DNA of 64,000 bases from Stratiformator vulcanicus (GTDB lineage Bacteria; Planctomycetota; Planctomycetia; Planctomycetales; Planctomycetaceae). Where the stretch lies: positions 3,146,712-3,210,711 of the forward strand of contig NZ_CP036268.1 of NCBI RefSeq assembly GCF_007744515.1. Direction: 5' to 3'. The translations under genes were made by a program, and so were the position numbers. Below the pieces are notes generated by a model. The model did no database searches. It was given only the letters and a program-made list of their open reading frames with translations, and was not told the origin of the DNA. Below, piece by piece: positions 38,097 through 46,798 of this stretch (position 1 is its first letter; the number at the start of each line of letters is the position of its first letter).

Positions 38097-39500
38097 ATGA
38101 GCGGATCGGCAGTACGCCCCGGCAAACATGGCAAAACAGCCAATCAAGCGGTGACGCACAAACCAGGCAAGAGGGGCGGACAGGGGTCCGACTTGTTGCC
38201 GATTATGGTCGGAATGGTTCTGACGCTCGGCTTTTACGCCGCCATTCCGTCACTGCCGGCTTATCGCGAATTTGTGACGCGTTACTTCTGCGGACACCCG
38301 CTCGAGTACGTCACGGCGGGGCTGTTCTTCATTGGTCTGGCAATCCTCGGGCGAAAAATGCTGGCCCTCGGGGCTGAGCGGCGTGCCTTTCGGCAGATTG
38401 ATGAAGCCGCCGGAGAACCACTCGCCCGGACGCTGCGATCGCTTGGGCTTGTCGACTACTTACTCGCTGGGATTCCGCCGCGGGCGCGACGGACGGCGAT
38501 CGCGGGACGGCTCCGCGACGTCTCCGAGTATCTTGACGGCAACCCGACTCAGAACGAAGTCGGCGGACATTTGAAATATCTGGCGGAACTGGCCGCCGAG
38601 CGCATGCACGGCAGCTACGCGTTTCTGCGAACGATCACCTGGGCCGTTCCGATCCTCGGATTTCTCGGCACCGTCATGGGAATCACAATCGCGATCGCCA
38701 ACATCAATCCCGAACAACTGAACTCGTCACTCGGCGAAGTCACCGGCGGTCTTGCGGTCGCGTTCGATACGACGGCGCTCGCTCTGGCACTGTCGCTCGT
38801 TCTCGTGTTCGCCAATTTCATGACCGAGCGAGCCGAGCAGCGGCTTCTTGACGATCTCGAAGAATTCGGCATCTCGCTTTCTGCCCGGCTCGGTGCGGCA
38901 TCGGCCGCCGGTTCGCCCGTGATGGACGCCGAAGCGGAAATGGCCGAACGGTTCTCGTCCGAAATGCAACAGTTGCTCGGCGAGCAGGCGGCCGTCTGGC
39001 GGGAGTCGCTTGAACTGGTGCGGACCCGCTGGGTCGAAACGATCAACGAACAACAGACGGAACTCGCGGCCAACCTGCAATCGGCCTCGATGGCGACACT
39101 GGCCGATCATTCTCGGTCACTCGCCGCAGCCCGGCATGAGCTCATTGAAGCCGTCAATCAGTCGACCGGTGCGATTACCGGCTCGGTCGATCGCTTCACT
39201 CGGGAAGCGGACGAACGTCAGACCGAACAAATCGCCGAACTTCGCTCGCTGTGGACCGGTATCTCCGAGCAGCTCGGCGACTCGGGCGACCGCCTTCGAG
39301 AGCATCATGCGGCGATGCAGGCTCAGACCGAGCAACTTTCTCGACTGATGTCGGACGAAGCTGATCTGGCTCGATTGCAGCAGCTTCTGGCCGACAATCT
39401 GGCCACGCTGCAGATCGGCGAGACGTTCGAAGATTCGATCAACAGCCTCACCGGAGCCGTGCATTTGTTGACAAGTAAGGCGGGCAAGCGGGCCGCGTAG
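38097..39500 (+). CDS. MotA/TolQ/ExbB-type proton channel protein with long coiled-coil tail
   Basis: Predicted inner-membrane stator subunit that couples proton flow to a periplasmic partner. Starting at ATG 38097 (A-A-G-G-A-G five bases upstream) the product has 467 residues: two hydrophobic helices near 35-65 and 75-95, a cytoplasmic loop, and the family block with G-F-L-G-T-V-M-G-I (about residues 188-196) and V-A-F-D-T-T-A-L-A-L-A-L-S-L-V-L (about 220-235). A tail of about 220 residues follows, rich in Glu, Gln, Leu and Arg, with a predicted long coiled coil. TolQ/ExbB are about 230 residues, so this is extended. It begins a three-gene operon with two ExbD-like partners. Upstream in-frame codons from 37905 lie in repeat. 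Confidence 0.88.
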   Translation: MSGSAVRPGKHGKTANQAVTHKPGKRGGQGSDLLPIMVGMVLTLGFYAAIPSLPAYREFVTRYFCGHPLEYVTAGLFFIGLAILGRKMLALGAERRAFRQIDEAAGEPLARTLRSLGLVDYLLAGIPPRARRTAIAGRLRDVSEYLDGNPTQNEVGGHLKYLAELAAERMHGSYAFLRTITWAVPILGFLGTVMGITIAIANINPEQLNSSLGEVTGGLAVAFDTTALALALSLVLVFANFMTERAEQRLLDDLEEFGISLSARLGAASAAGSPVMDAEAEMAERFSSEMQQLLGEQAAVWRESLELVRTRWVETINEQQTELAANLQSASMATLADHSRSLAAARHELIEAVNQSTGAITGSVDRFTREADERQTEQIAELRSLWTGISEQLGDSGDRLREHHAAMQAQTEQLSRLMSDEADLARLQQLLADNLATLQIGETFEDSINSLTGAVHLLTSKAGKRAA

Positions 39501-39557
39501 GCCTATCCGTGTGAAGCAAAATCGACCCGACCGACGTCCTTCAGCGAGGCACGCTCG

Positions 39558-41705
39558 ATGGCCCGAGCGAAAGCCGCGGCGGCCAATCCCGTTTCACTGT
39601 TCCCGTTCCTGGCCGTGCTCCTATGCGCGATGGGGGCGCTGATCTTCTTGCTGATTGTTATCACGCAACAGATCCGGGAAGAGCGACTCGCGACGGCTTC
39701 AGTTGCCGCATCGGACTCCGATGACCCGGAGCCGCCTGAAATCATCCAACCGCCCGTACCGGAGCTGCATGCGCCGCCGACATTGGCGCCCACGCCGATC
39801 GTCGCGGACGCCGGGACTCGCAATGGGATGGCCGGACAGATCGACCCCGATCAACCGGTGAAGGTCCCCCGCGTCTATCTCTTCCGCGAGAACCCGCCAG
39901 CGCCGCCGCCGCCCGATCCGAATCAAAAGATTCGCGCCGCCTACGCGCTCGCGACTCAGAAAGTCGAAACGTTTCGCGCTCGCGCCGCGTCCGGCCGCAA
40001 TCGATCGATCGCACTGAGCCGCTCGGTCACGGCGCTGAAGAATGAACTCCAGTCGGCCGACCGCCGACGCAGCGAACTGCAACAGGCAATTGCCGCCCGA
40101 GATGCCGAGCGGTTGAAGAAGGAAACGCAGCTCGCCCGAATGCAGGCCGAACTGAGCAAACTGGCTGATGAGGTCCGCGAAAAAGCGGAGCAGCGCGCCA
40201 GCGAGCCGCCGAAGTATTCCGTTGTGCCGTTCGATGGCGCAACGGGAACGACTCGGCGTCCGATCCTTATTGAATGCACGGGCGAAGGGCTGACGTTTCT
40301 GAACGAGCGAATCGATCTGGGCGGAGCCGACCTCAATGGTTTTACGGCCGATGCGAACCCCGTCGCAGCCGGAGTCGACGCACTCAATGCCTACTGGAAG
40401 CAGCAGGACCGGCGGGAACCTTACGTGCTGCTGCTGGTGCGTCCGGAAGGCACGGTCGCGTACTACGCGGCCCGGCTGTTCCTGGGCGACCGGATCGAAC
40501 AAACCGGTTACGAGCTCATTCCTGACGGCGTCGAAATCGCGTTGCCCGAGATCGACCGCGAAGCACGAGATTTAGCGGTCGCGGCGATGCGTGATATCCC
40601 ACGATCGATCGGATCGGTCGGTCGATCGATGGGACGCGCTCCGGTTCGAAACGATGACCCGATCGAAATCACGCTCGGCGAGCGCGGTCTATCAATGGGG
40701 GGCCTCTATGAAGACCCGACCGAGATGACACCCAATTACGCTCGCTCGGAAACGAGCGGACCAAACCGGAACTCCTACGGACCGGGGAATGGGCCTGCCT
40801 CCGAGCCACGCACCAATCCTCGCTCCCCCTTCGCCCCCGGCAACAATGCGGGACGATTCGACCGGAACGCCGGCCCGGCTAACGGGACCGGTCTTAATCC
40901 CAGCGACCCATCCGGAACGGGGCAGCGCCGTTACGGCGACCGCCCCAGCCAGTCAGGCCCCTCCGGCAGCGATTTCGACGCCTACCTGCAAGCCGCTCGC
41001 GATCGAAAGTCGGGCAACTCCACAAACTCACCTGAGCGGAGCCGCGGCGAAGAGGGTACATCGAGTAACTCTGACGCCCCAACGAATCCTGATGCGAAAT
41101 CATCCGGAACACGACCCGACGGAAGGCAGTCGCTCGAATCGCTGCTCAGCGGAGCGGGCTCTCAGCAGAGCCGGGCGCAGCAGCTTCGCCGAGATCCGTT
41201 GAGGGACCAAGATGACAACTGGGCCCCGAGCGAGCGATCGCTCTCCTCCACGCGGGCGGGTAAGGCCTCCGGTGAACCGCGGTTGCTGTCCGACGATATC
41301 GAAGAGACCGCGCTCAACGGTTCGACCAGAAATCTCCCGCAGGCTCGCGGCGATGCCACACTGTGGGGTTCCTCTTCTCGCAACGCGCTAATCGGGTTGG
41401 AACGGTCGATCAACGTCCGCTTCTACGCAGATCAATTGGCTGTCGGATCACAATCGCCGATCAAACTCGGACGTGGCGAAACTTCGACCGAATTGCTCCA
41501 GGCACTCGTCCGTAAAACGAACGCAGAAACGACGGCGTGGGGTGATCCACCCGATGGCTTCCGATGGACGCCGCAGCTCGACATCGACGTGATGCCGGGC
41601 GGGAATCAACATCTCGGCCGCATCGACGACCGGCTGTCGCGTTACGGTCTGCGAACTCGCATCGAGCGTCGACTCACCGATCCCGCACTCGAAACGGGGA
41701 ATTAA
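39558..41705 (+). CDS. large ExbD/MotB-like partner protein, membrane anchor without Asp (715 aa)
   Basis: No known full-length relative. One N-terminal transmembrane helix (about residues 14-38: F-P-F-L-A-V-L-L-C-A-M-G-A-L-I-F-L) lacks the aspartate found in ExbD, TolR and MotB helices. It is followed by a Pro-rich segment, a coiled coil (about 110-220), a soluble domain with P-I-L-I-E-C-T-G-E-G-L and P-Y-V-L-L-L-V-R-P-E-G-T-V-A (about 235-345), and then about 180 residues of Asn/Gly/Ser/Pro-rich, low-complexity sequence, ending in a compact region. The ATG is preceded by G-A-G-G. It lies between the channel gene (57 bp) and the second ExbD-like gene (3 bp), so the three almost certainly work together. 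Confidence 0.8.
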   Translation: MARAKAAAANPVSLFPFLAVLLCAMGALIFLLIVITQQIREERLATASVAASDSDDPEPPEIIQPPVPELHAPPTLAPTPIVADAGTRNGMAGQIDPDQPVKVPRVYLFRENPPAPPPPDPNQKIRAAYALATQKVETFRARAASGRNRSIALSRSVTALKNELQSADRRRSELQQAIAARDAERLKKETQLARMQAELSKLADEVREKAEQRASEPPKYSVVPFDGATGTTRRPILIECTGEGLTFLNERIDLGGADLNGFTADANPVAAGVDALNAYWKQQDRREPYVLLLVRPEGTVAYYAARLFLGDRIEQTGYELIPDGVEIALPEIDREARDLAVAAMRDIPRSIGSVGRSMGRAPVRNDDPIEITLGERGLSMGGLYEDPTEMTPNYARSETSGPNRNSYGPGNGPASEPRTNPRSPFAPGNNAGRFDRNAGPANGTGLNPSDPSGTGQRRYGDRPSQSGPSGSDFDAYLQAARDRKSGNSTNSPERSRGEEGTSSNSDAPTNPDAKSSGTRPDGRQSLESLLSGAGSQQSRAQQLRRDPLRDQDDNWAPSERSLSSTRAGKASGEPRLLSDDIEETALNGSTRNLPQARGDATLWGSSSRNALIGLERSINVRFYADQLAVGSQSPIKLGRGETSTELLQALVRKTNAETTAWGDPPDGFRWTPQLDIDVMPGGNQHLGRIDDRLSRYGLRTRIERRLTDPALETGN

Positions 41706-41708
41706 CCA

Positions 41709-42860
41709 ATGGCCCGTCGACGTGGGGGCGATCCCGAATTCGGCTCCGATTCTTTCCTCGACATTGTCGCAAACATTGTCGGGATTCTGATCATTCTCAT
41801 CGTGGTCGCCGGCCTGCGTATTGCGCAGATGCCGGCTGTTCTCCCAATGGAAATGGTCGAATCTGGACCGGCCCTTGTCGAGCCAGAAGTGCTTCCCGAA
41901 CTGCCGCCGACACCGCTCACGCCACCACCCGCTCCCCGACCCGCAAAAATTAAAAAGCTCGCGCCGGTCGTCGCTCCCCGTCCGGTGATTGTCGAAGTCG
42001 AACCCGAACCACCGAAGGCCCCGCAGATCGACCAGCAGCTTCTCGCCGCACAGCGACAAGCAGAGGACGAACTGCGCCGGCTCACCATATTGGTCGACCA
42101 AGAGGACGATACATCCGCGAAGCTCGCCCAATTTCAAACTGCGGCCGAGCGAAAACTTGCCGCCGAGCGGCAACGACTCGCGGCGCTGCAAAGCCGCATC
42201 GAGGATCAACGGCAGCGAACCGCGTCGGTCGAAACTCAAGTCGCAAAACTGAATGCGATCCGTGAACTTGCGGATCAGCGAATTGAAGAACTTGAAGAAC
42301 AGCCCACGATCCGTCTCGAACATGAATTAACCCCCGTCGGCACCACGGTGCAGGGAACCGAGATTCACTTCATGATCTCCGGAGGCAAGATCAGCCGCGT
42401 GCCGCTCGACGAACTCGTTTCACGGTTGGAGCCCGAGATCCGCCGACAACTCGCCTGGCTCGCCCGCAACGGACGCGGCACCGGAGAAGTCGGACCGATC
42501 GACGGCTTCTCGATGATCTACGTCGTGGAACGAGGCGGAAAATCGATCCTCGACGAACTCGCGGGCCGAGCGACCGGCATTCGCATCTCGGTCGCCGGAT
42601 GGAAAGTCCTGCCGGAGCCGAACTATCCCCGCGAATCAGTCGACGAGGCGTTACGGTCTGACTCACGGTTCCGATCGCAACTGCGACTCGCCCCCCGCGT
42701 GGCGGCACTCACCTTTTGGGTCTATCCCGACAGCTACGCGGAGTTCCGGGAATTTCAGGCCTACGCACACCAGCAGGGCTTCACCGTCGCCGCCCGCCCG
42801 CTGCCCGAAGGCGTCCCCATCGCCGGCTCCCCCCGCGGCAGCAAATCGCAAGGGCGTTAG
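41709..42860 (+). CDS. ExbD/MotB-like partner protein with transmembrane Asp
   Basis: The 383-residue product has an ExbD-like N-terminus: G-S-D-S-F-L-D-I-V-A-N-I-V-G-I-L-I-I-L-I-V-V, with D18 at the position of the proton-carrying aspartate of ExbD/TolR. After a Pro-rich linker and a coiled coil (about 110-200) there is a soluble domain with E-I-H-F-M-I-S-G-G-K-I-S, ending A-L-T-F-W-V-Y-P-D-S-Y and R-P-L-P-E-G-V-P-I-A-G-S-P-R-G-S-K-S, which looks like a planctomycete-specific C-terminus. It starts 3 bases after the previous stop. The last 20 codons and downstream sequence have been tandemly copied (see 43109 and 43403), so the gene's end is the template for a local duplication. Confidence 0.85.
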   Translation: MARRRGGDPEFGSDSFLDIVANIVGILIILIVVAGLRIAQMPAVLPMEMVESGPALVEPEVLPELPPTPLTPPPAPRPAKIKKLAPVVAPRPVIVEVEPEPPKAPQIDQQLLAAQRQAEDELRRLTILVDQEDDTSAKLAQFQTAAERKLAAERQRLAALQSRIEDQRQRTASVETQVAKLNAIRELADQRIEELEEQPTIRLEHELTPVGTTVQGTEIHFMISGGKISRVPLDELVSRLEPEIRRQLAWLARNGRGTGEVGPIDGFSMIYVVERGGKSILDELAGRATGIRISVAGWKVLPEPNYPRESVDEALRSDSRFRSQLRLAPRVAALTFWVYPDSYAEFREFQAYAHQQGFTVAARPLPEGVPIAGSPRGSKSQGR

Positions 42861-42935
42861 TTCTCCGAGCAAGCAACCAATAGCCCGACGCGCCAGCGAG
42901 GCCGTTACCTCAACGAATTGCCAATCCGCAATGCC

Positions 42936-43104
42936 GGGTGGCTGGGGACGAGCGCGATATACGTTCGGCGTTAAGGGCGCGCCGGCTTCGGCATGTATCA
43001 CCTCGCTCGCCCCCAGCGGTTCGCGAGCGGACGTCACCCTGAATTGCACAGCTTGCACCGCGATCGCTGGGGGGCGACTCTGGCGAGACCGACCCCAGCC
43101 ACCC
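42936..43104 (+). repeat. nested inverted-repeat element, copy B
   Basis: Outer arms GGGTGGCTGGGGACG (42936-42950) and CGACCCCAGCCACCC (43090-43104). Inner arms CGCCCCCAGCG (43008-43018) and CGCTGGGGGGCG (43065-43076). As in copies A and C, the inner hairpin lies about 58 bases from the left arm and about 14 from the right. The orientation is therefore fixed even though the outer arms are symmetrical. Confidence 0.88.
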
Positions 43105-43241
43105 GTCGCTGCCCGAAGGCGTCCCCATCGCCGGCCCCCCCGCCGCAGCAAATCGCAAGGGCGTTAATTCTCCGGGCGAGCTACCAATAGCCCGACGCGC
43201 CAGCGAGGCCGTTGCCTCAACGAATTGCCAATCCGCAATCC

Positions 43242-43398
43242 GGGTGGCTGGGGACGAGCGCGACACTGGGTCGGCGCTGAACGCGCGTCGGTTTCTGCAA
43301 ATATCGCCTCGCTCGCCCCCAGCGGATGTCAGCAAGAATTGCACAGCTTGCCCCGCGCTCGCTGGGGGCGGCTCTGGCGAGACCGTCCCCAGCCACCC
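43242..43398 (+). repeat. nested inverted-repeat element, copy C
   Basis: Outer arms GGGTGGCTGGGGACG (43242-43256) and CGTCCCCAGCCACCC (43384-43398), perfectly complementary. Inner arms CGCCCCCAGCG (43314-43324) and CGCTGGGGGCG (43360-43370), also perfect. The sequence between arms differs from copy B at many sites while the arms are kept, which suggests selection on pairing. Confidence 0.88.
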
Positions 43399-43402
43399 CT
43401 CG

Positions 43403-43718
43403 CTGCCCGAAGGCGTCCCCATCGCCGGCTCCCCTGCCGCAGCAAATCGCAAGGGCGAAAATTCTCCGGGCGAGCTACCGATAGCCCGACGCGCCAGCGA
43501 GGCCGTTTAGACGCGGGCACCGCGGGTTCGGGGCATTGGCCGAATACAGCCTCTGTTGCGAATTCGCATCACGTCACCGGGAATGATGCCCGGACGCAAC
43601 GTCTATTGAGAACCACCCGCAAAAAACGCTCGCGTTTTCGCCTTCTCCCAGATCAAAACGCCAACGGTCCGGTCCTTGCTTCTCGTGACGGCGTTCATAC
43701 GCAGTTGCGAGAGAAACA
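43403..43718. other. gap after the tandem duplication
   Basis: About 315 bp. The first roughly 105 bp are the truncated third unit of the duplication; the rest precedes the small GTG-started gene. I see no further gene. Fragments such as ccgggaatgatgcccgg (about 43578-43594) are palindromic and may be minor hairpins. Confidence 0.5.
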
Positions 43719-44111
43719 GTGCAGGGTGTGGGAGCAATCGGCGGGGCGGCCCTCGGAATGGGGGCGGCGTCCGCTATCAGCGGGGCAGCAACCGGTACCG
43801 GCGGCGTTACGGCCGGACCGGGCGGCGCGCCATCGGCACAGATTCCTTCGAATCCCGTTGAGTCGGCGTCCGAACTCGGGCAACTCGATCAGCTTACCGA
43901 GGCCCTCGCGGAACTCGATTCGATTGACCTTCTGATGCTGATCCTCCTTTCGGGGGCATCGCACAAAGAAGATGAGGAGAGCTCCGCGGAGTTCCTCCTC
44001 GGCCTGATCGCCGGGATCGCCGCAGCAGGCCAAACGGGCAGTGCGGATGGCGTATCAGATTCCGGTGCCGGGGCGTTCGCTCCTGGCACGCTGGTTGATG
44101 TCAGTGCTTGA
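43719..44111 (+). CDS. small Gly/Ala-rich protein of unknown function
   Basis: The 130-residue product starts with GTG at 43719 after a weak G-A-G-A-G sequence. The first 45 residues are Gly/Ala/Thr/Ser-rich low complexity. The middle (about 50-95) is an amphipathic helical segment with L-D-S-I-D-L-L-M-L-I-L-L-S-G followed by an acidic K-E-D-E-E-S, then a hydrophobic stretch L-L-G-L-I-A-G-I-A-A-A. It has no signal peptide. A coding role is plausible because codon bias matches neighbours, but no family is recognised. It converges with the DUF1598-like gene after 38 bp. Confidence 0.5.
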   Translation: MQGVGAIGGAALGMGAASAISGAATGTGGVTAGPGGAPSAQIPSNPVESASELGQLDQLTEALAELDSIDLLMLILLSGASHKEDEESSAEFLLGLIAGIAAAGQTGSADGVSDSGAGAFAPGTLVDVSA

Positions 44112-44149
44112 TGACTTCTGCTGACCTGTCGGCTGAATCTTCCCGGACG

Positions 44150-45622
44150 TCAGTCCCACCACCAGTTGTCGGACGCTTCCATCGCGCGTTGGCGGCGGTC
44201 CGATAGTTTCGACCCGTCGGTCACCGGCTTGGCCGACCTGACCAACGCGGCCGGACGAATCGAGACACCGCCCGCGATGATTCCGACAACCGTTCCGGTG
44301 CCGGCCCGTTTGGCGTTAGCGGTCGAGGCCACCCATTTCGGAACGGGTGTTTTCGTGATCGGGAAGCGTGAGTCTTGCTTGAAGACCGGCATCGACCACC
44401 CGACCGCGCCGCCGATCTGCGGTTCTTCCAAGAGTGCCGTCAGCAGCAGTATGTCGACCAGATTCTGCAACTCGGCGAACGATCGATGGACCGCCGCGAG
44501 TTCTTCGAAGTGCTCGGAGAACAACCGAGCGAATCGCTCGGTCGAAGCGTCGGTCGAGAGCGCATTCGATCGATTGCCCGCATCATCCACGACCTCGTCC
44601 TGCGACAACAGCTTCAATCGCGGACCGGCCAGCTCGAACGCCGTCCCCGCCTCGTTTCGCACGATCGACTCGAAACGTGGCACGAACCACCACCGCTGCA
44701 TCGCGTTCCCTCCGGGTCTCAGCATCGCCAAATGAGACGGCACCCGCCGCGTCCCCGACGGCAAGAGTCCCGAGGCGACCTTCTTCATGACCCAGTCGGC
44801 TTCCACCAGCACCGAGGCGAACCGTGAATCGGCCGGGACGCCGTGCACACTCACGACCTGATTGCCGAGGACCTTTGCCATTGTGAGGAATCGCCCGGCT
44901 GCGATGGCCGGAGGCGCCGGTGTGGAATTAGCGGCGATCCAACGCTTCAAGTCGGCGAGTTTGCTTGGAACCGGGTCGATCGAGCAACCGACCGAGTTCG
45001 ATTGATCAGCCGAGCGAATCGCGACCACGAGGTCTTCCAATCGCAGCGGGGCCCGGCCCGATTCGACCGACGTGATTCGCCCCGCAGAATCGGGGGCAAA
45101 GGGCTCGGCCGGTCCCGAAATCACAACGTCTCCGGTTTCCGGATAGAGAAAGACGTGTTCGATTCGCGTGAGGCCGGCGAGAAACGCCATCTCTTCCGAA
45201 ATTGCCTCACCTGCGACCAGCCGCTTTGCGACCGCATTCTCCAATCGAACGAGCGACACCTTTCGCGATTCGCTCGAGCGAGCCACATCTTCGGACAGTC
45301 GTTCGGAGACATAAGCTCTGGCTCGTCGCGCGTCGAGCCGCGGCACGCGGTTGCCCTGAACCGCCGAGGTCATCAAGCCGTCACGGTCGACAAAAATTCC
45401 TCCTCCGACGCTTCCTCCACCACCGGCTCCTCCGCCGCCGGTTCCTCCACCACCACCCGCTCCTCCGCCGCCTGCACCCCCACCACCTGCGCCGCCGCCA
45501 CCCGCGCCACCACCGCCGGTCTGGGCGAAACTGAGCGTCCCGGCCGAAGCGATCGCGACAAGCAGCATCAATCGGTAACAGCACCGCTTATACGGGTGCC
45601 CGCTGCGAAGTTCAAAAATCAT
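44150..45622 (-). CDS. secreted Gly-rich DUF1598-like protein
   Basis: The 490 residues begin with a signal peptide ending S-F-A-Q near residue 34, followed by a striking tract of about 40 residues composed almost only of glycine with regularly spaced Ala/Thr (G-G-G-G-A repeats). Then come R-K-V-S-L-V-R-L-E-N-A and L-A-G-L-T-R-I-E-H-V-F-L-Y-P-E-T-G-D-V-V-I-S-G-P-A-E-P-F, which from memory matches the planctomycete DUF1598 family. The C-terminal 60 residues end in N-W-W-W-D. Function unknown; a secreted or cell-surface protein. The ATG has no Shine-Dalgarno, and Met19 is a possible alternative. The gene is downstream of, and in the same direction as, the lipoprotein pair. Confidence 0.8.
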   Translation of the reverse strand: MIFELRSGHPYKRCCYRLMLLVAIASAGTLSFAQTGGGGAGGGGAGGGGAGGGGAGGGGGTGGGGAGGGGSVGGGIFVDRDGLMTSAVQGNRVPRLDARRARAYVSERLSEDVARSSESRKVSLVRLENAVAKRLVAGEAISEEMAFLAGLTRIEHVFLYPETGDVVISGPAEPFAPDSAGRITSVESGRAPLRLEDLVVAIRSADQSNSVGCSIDPVPSKLADLKRWIAANSTPAPPAIAAGRFLTMAKVLGNQVVSVHGVPADSRFASVLVEADWVMKKVASGLLPSGTRRVPSHLAMLRPGGNAMQRWWFVPRFESIVRNEAGTAFELAGPRLKLLSQDEVVDDAGNRSNALSTDASTERFARLFSEHFEELAAVHRSFAELQNLVDILLLTALLEEPQIGGAVGWSMPVFKQDSRFPITKTPVPKWVASTANAKRAGTGTVVGIIAGGVSIRPAALVRSAKPVTDGSKLSDRRQRAMEASDNWWWD

Positions 45623-45724
45623 TTTGCAACTCGATCGTGTGAGACGGCCCGTCTCGGTTCAACCAGCGGCTCGCCGGAACAACGCGACCAGCACATGCCG
45701 CTCAATAGTGAAACGCAAAGCCGC

Positions 45725-46798
45725 TCAGCGATAAACACCGTGACAATCGGTACAAGACTGCGACAGTTTCGAGCGGGCCAAATCAAACCCTTCGAAATCG
45801 CCCGCCTCGGCCGACTCCCGCATCGTCTTGGCCGATTCGGTCATCAAATTCGAGTAGCCTATGAACTCACTGTCTTCCGCGTATCCATAGCCTTCCTGCA
45901 CAATCACTTGGGCCAACACCGCTAGCAACTGCGACTCACGGCTGACTTCGTCCCGATTAGAATTTAGTGCGTCAGAACCCGCCCCCAGCAAATTCAGATT
46001 TTTCTCCGCCGCGTCGAACCGTTGCATCAGTCCGCCGAAATCGGCGACCTCCCAGAACTGCACCTCGTCGGAAGACTCGGGCAGATCGGGAGCGATATTC
46101 CCACGCAGCACGGCGTCGATCTTTTCGAAAGGTTCGGCGACCTGCTTCTGAGATTTCGCACCGCGGCGAAGTTGCTCCGCCACCATTTCGGCTGCGAGGT
46201 CGCGAATCGCGGGAGCATGGTCCTTCCATGAAATCGGGTCGGAGTGCATGGTCGCCACGTGGGCAAGGGCTCCCAGTTCCGCTGCGTAGTATGGGATGTC
46301 GAGGTAGCCGTTGTTGAAGTCGGCCACCGAGCGGACTTTGCCGGCGAACCGATTGCGAATCTTGGTGACCTCTTCGCTCAACGCATCGCCGGTGATCAAG
46401 TCCGACCAGGCGACGGCCTTGTCAGGAGGCTCCGACGGATTGCTGTCCGTCCCGGTCGATTCTTCCGGTACCGAAGAGGCGACTTCCACGGAGCCGGTTG
46501 CCCGCGCTTCCATCCCGGCCACGATGCGCTTGTCCGCGGCGATGGCGAGGGGATCGTCGAAGAAAATCTCTTCGGGCACGTTCGGCCAACGGATCTGCTC
46601 GGCGGTCGTTGTCACCGGCGAACCGCCTCCGCTCGGCCTGGCCGGGTTATTGCCTGCGTCAACTTGCGGCGGAGCCATTCCCGCTTGCGGGTCGGAGGAC
46701 GTAACCTCAGCAGGCTCACTGCCGGAACCACCGCCACAGCCGGGGAGCGCGAACATCACGGCGGACAAGCACAGAACTCGGACAAGCGCGGGTTTCAT
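45725..46798 (-). CDS. cytochrome c'-like lipoprotein with C-terminal CxxCH
   Basis: Exported lipoprotein: the signal peptide ends L-P-G-C near residue 21, and the Cys would be lipidated. A Ser/Pro/Thr-rich linker precedes a mostly helical domain that ends in C-T-D-C-H-G-V-Y-R, with the heme-attachment motif C-x-x-C-H at residues 349-353 only four residues from the end. That layout is characteristic of cytochrome c' type helical bundles. A role in electron transfer or ligand binding at the envelope is inferred. Its ATG overlaps the stop of the upstream PQQ-propeller gene by ATGA (46795-46798), so the two are translationally coupled and their products may cooperate. Confidence 0.8.
   Translation of the reverse strand: MKPALVRVLCLSAVMFALPGCGGGSGSEPAEVTSSDPQAGMAPPQVDAGNNPARPSGGGSPVTTTAEQIRWPNVPEEIFFDDPLAIAADKRIVAGMEARATGSVEVASSVPEESTGTDSNPSEPPDKAVAWSDLITGDALSEEVTKIRNRFAGKVRSVADFNNGYLDIPYYAAELGALAHVATMHSDPISWKDHAPAIRDLAAEMVAEQLRRGAKSQKQVAEPFEKIDAVLRGNIAPDLPESSDEVQFWEVADFGGLMQRFDAAEKNLNLLGAGSDALNSNRDEVSRESQLLAVLAQVIVQEGYGYAEDSEFIGYSNLMTESAKTMRESAEAGDFEGFDLARSKLSQSCTDCHGVYR

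Larger units (their letters stand above)
42801..43507 (+). repeat. local tandem duplication of the gene 3' end plus repeat element
   Basis: Starts of the unit (ctgcccgaaggcgtcccc) are at 42801, 43109 and 43403, giving spacings of 308 and 294 bp; the third unit is truncated near 43507. Each complete unit contains the end of the ExbD-like gene (from L-P-E-G-V-P-I), a TAGCCCGACGCGCCAGCGAGG repeat (42881, 43188, 43482) and a nested inverted-repeat element. The second and third copies encode no functional gene. The third is followed by about 210 bp of unremarkable sequence up to 43719. Confidence 0.88.

Noticed and set aside
38097-42860. Zorya-type defence system (ZorA/ZorB motor)
   Set aside because: The long-tailed MotA/ExbB-like subunit invites comparison with ZorA, but neither partner shows an OmpA-like peptidoglycan-binding domain as in ZorB, and no helicase/nuclease effector (ZorC/D/E) is encoded nearby. 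Upstream and downstream genes are DUF1501 and repeats.
42910-43452. Minus-strand open frame with repeated peptide pattern
   Set aside because: It is translation of the tandem DNA repeats (42801-43507), not a repeat protein; no start with a ribosome site.
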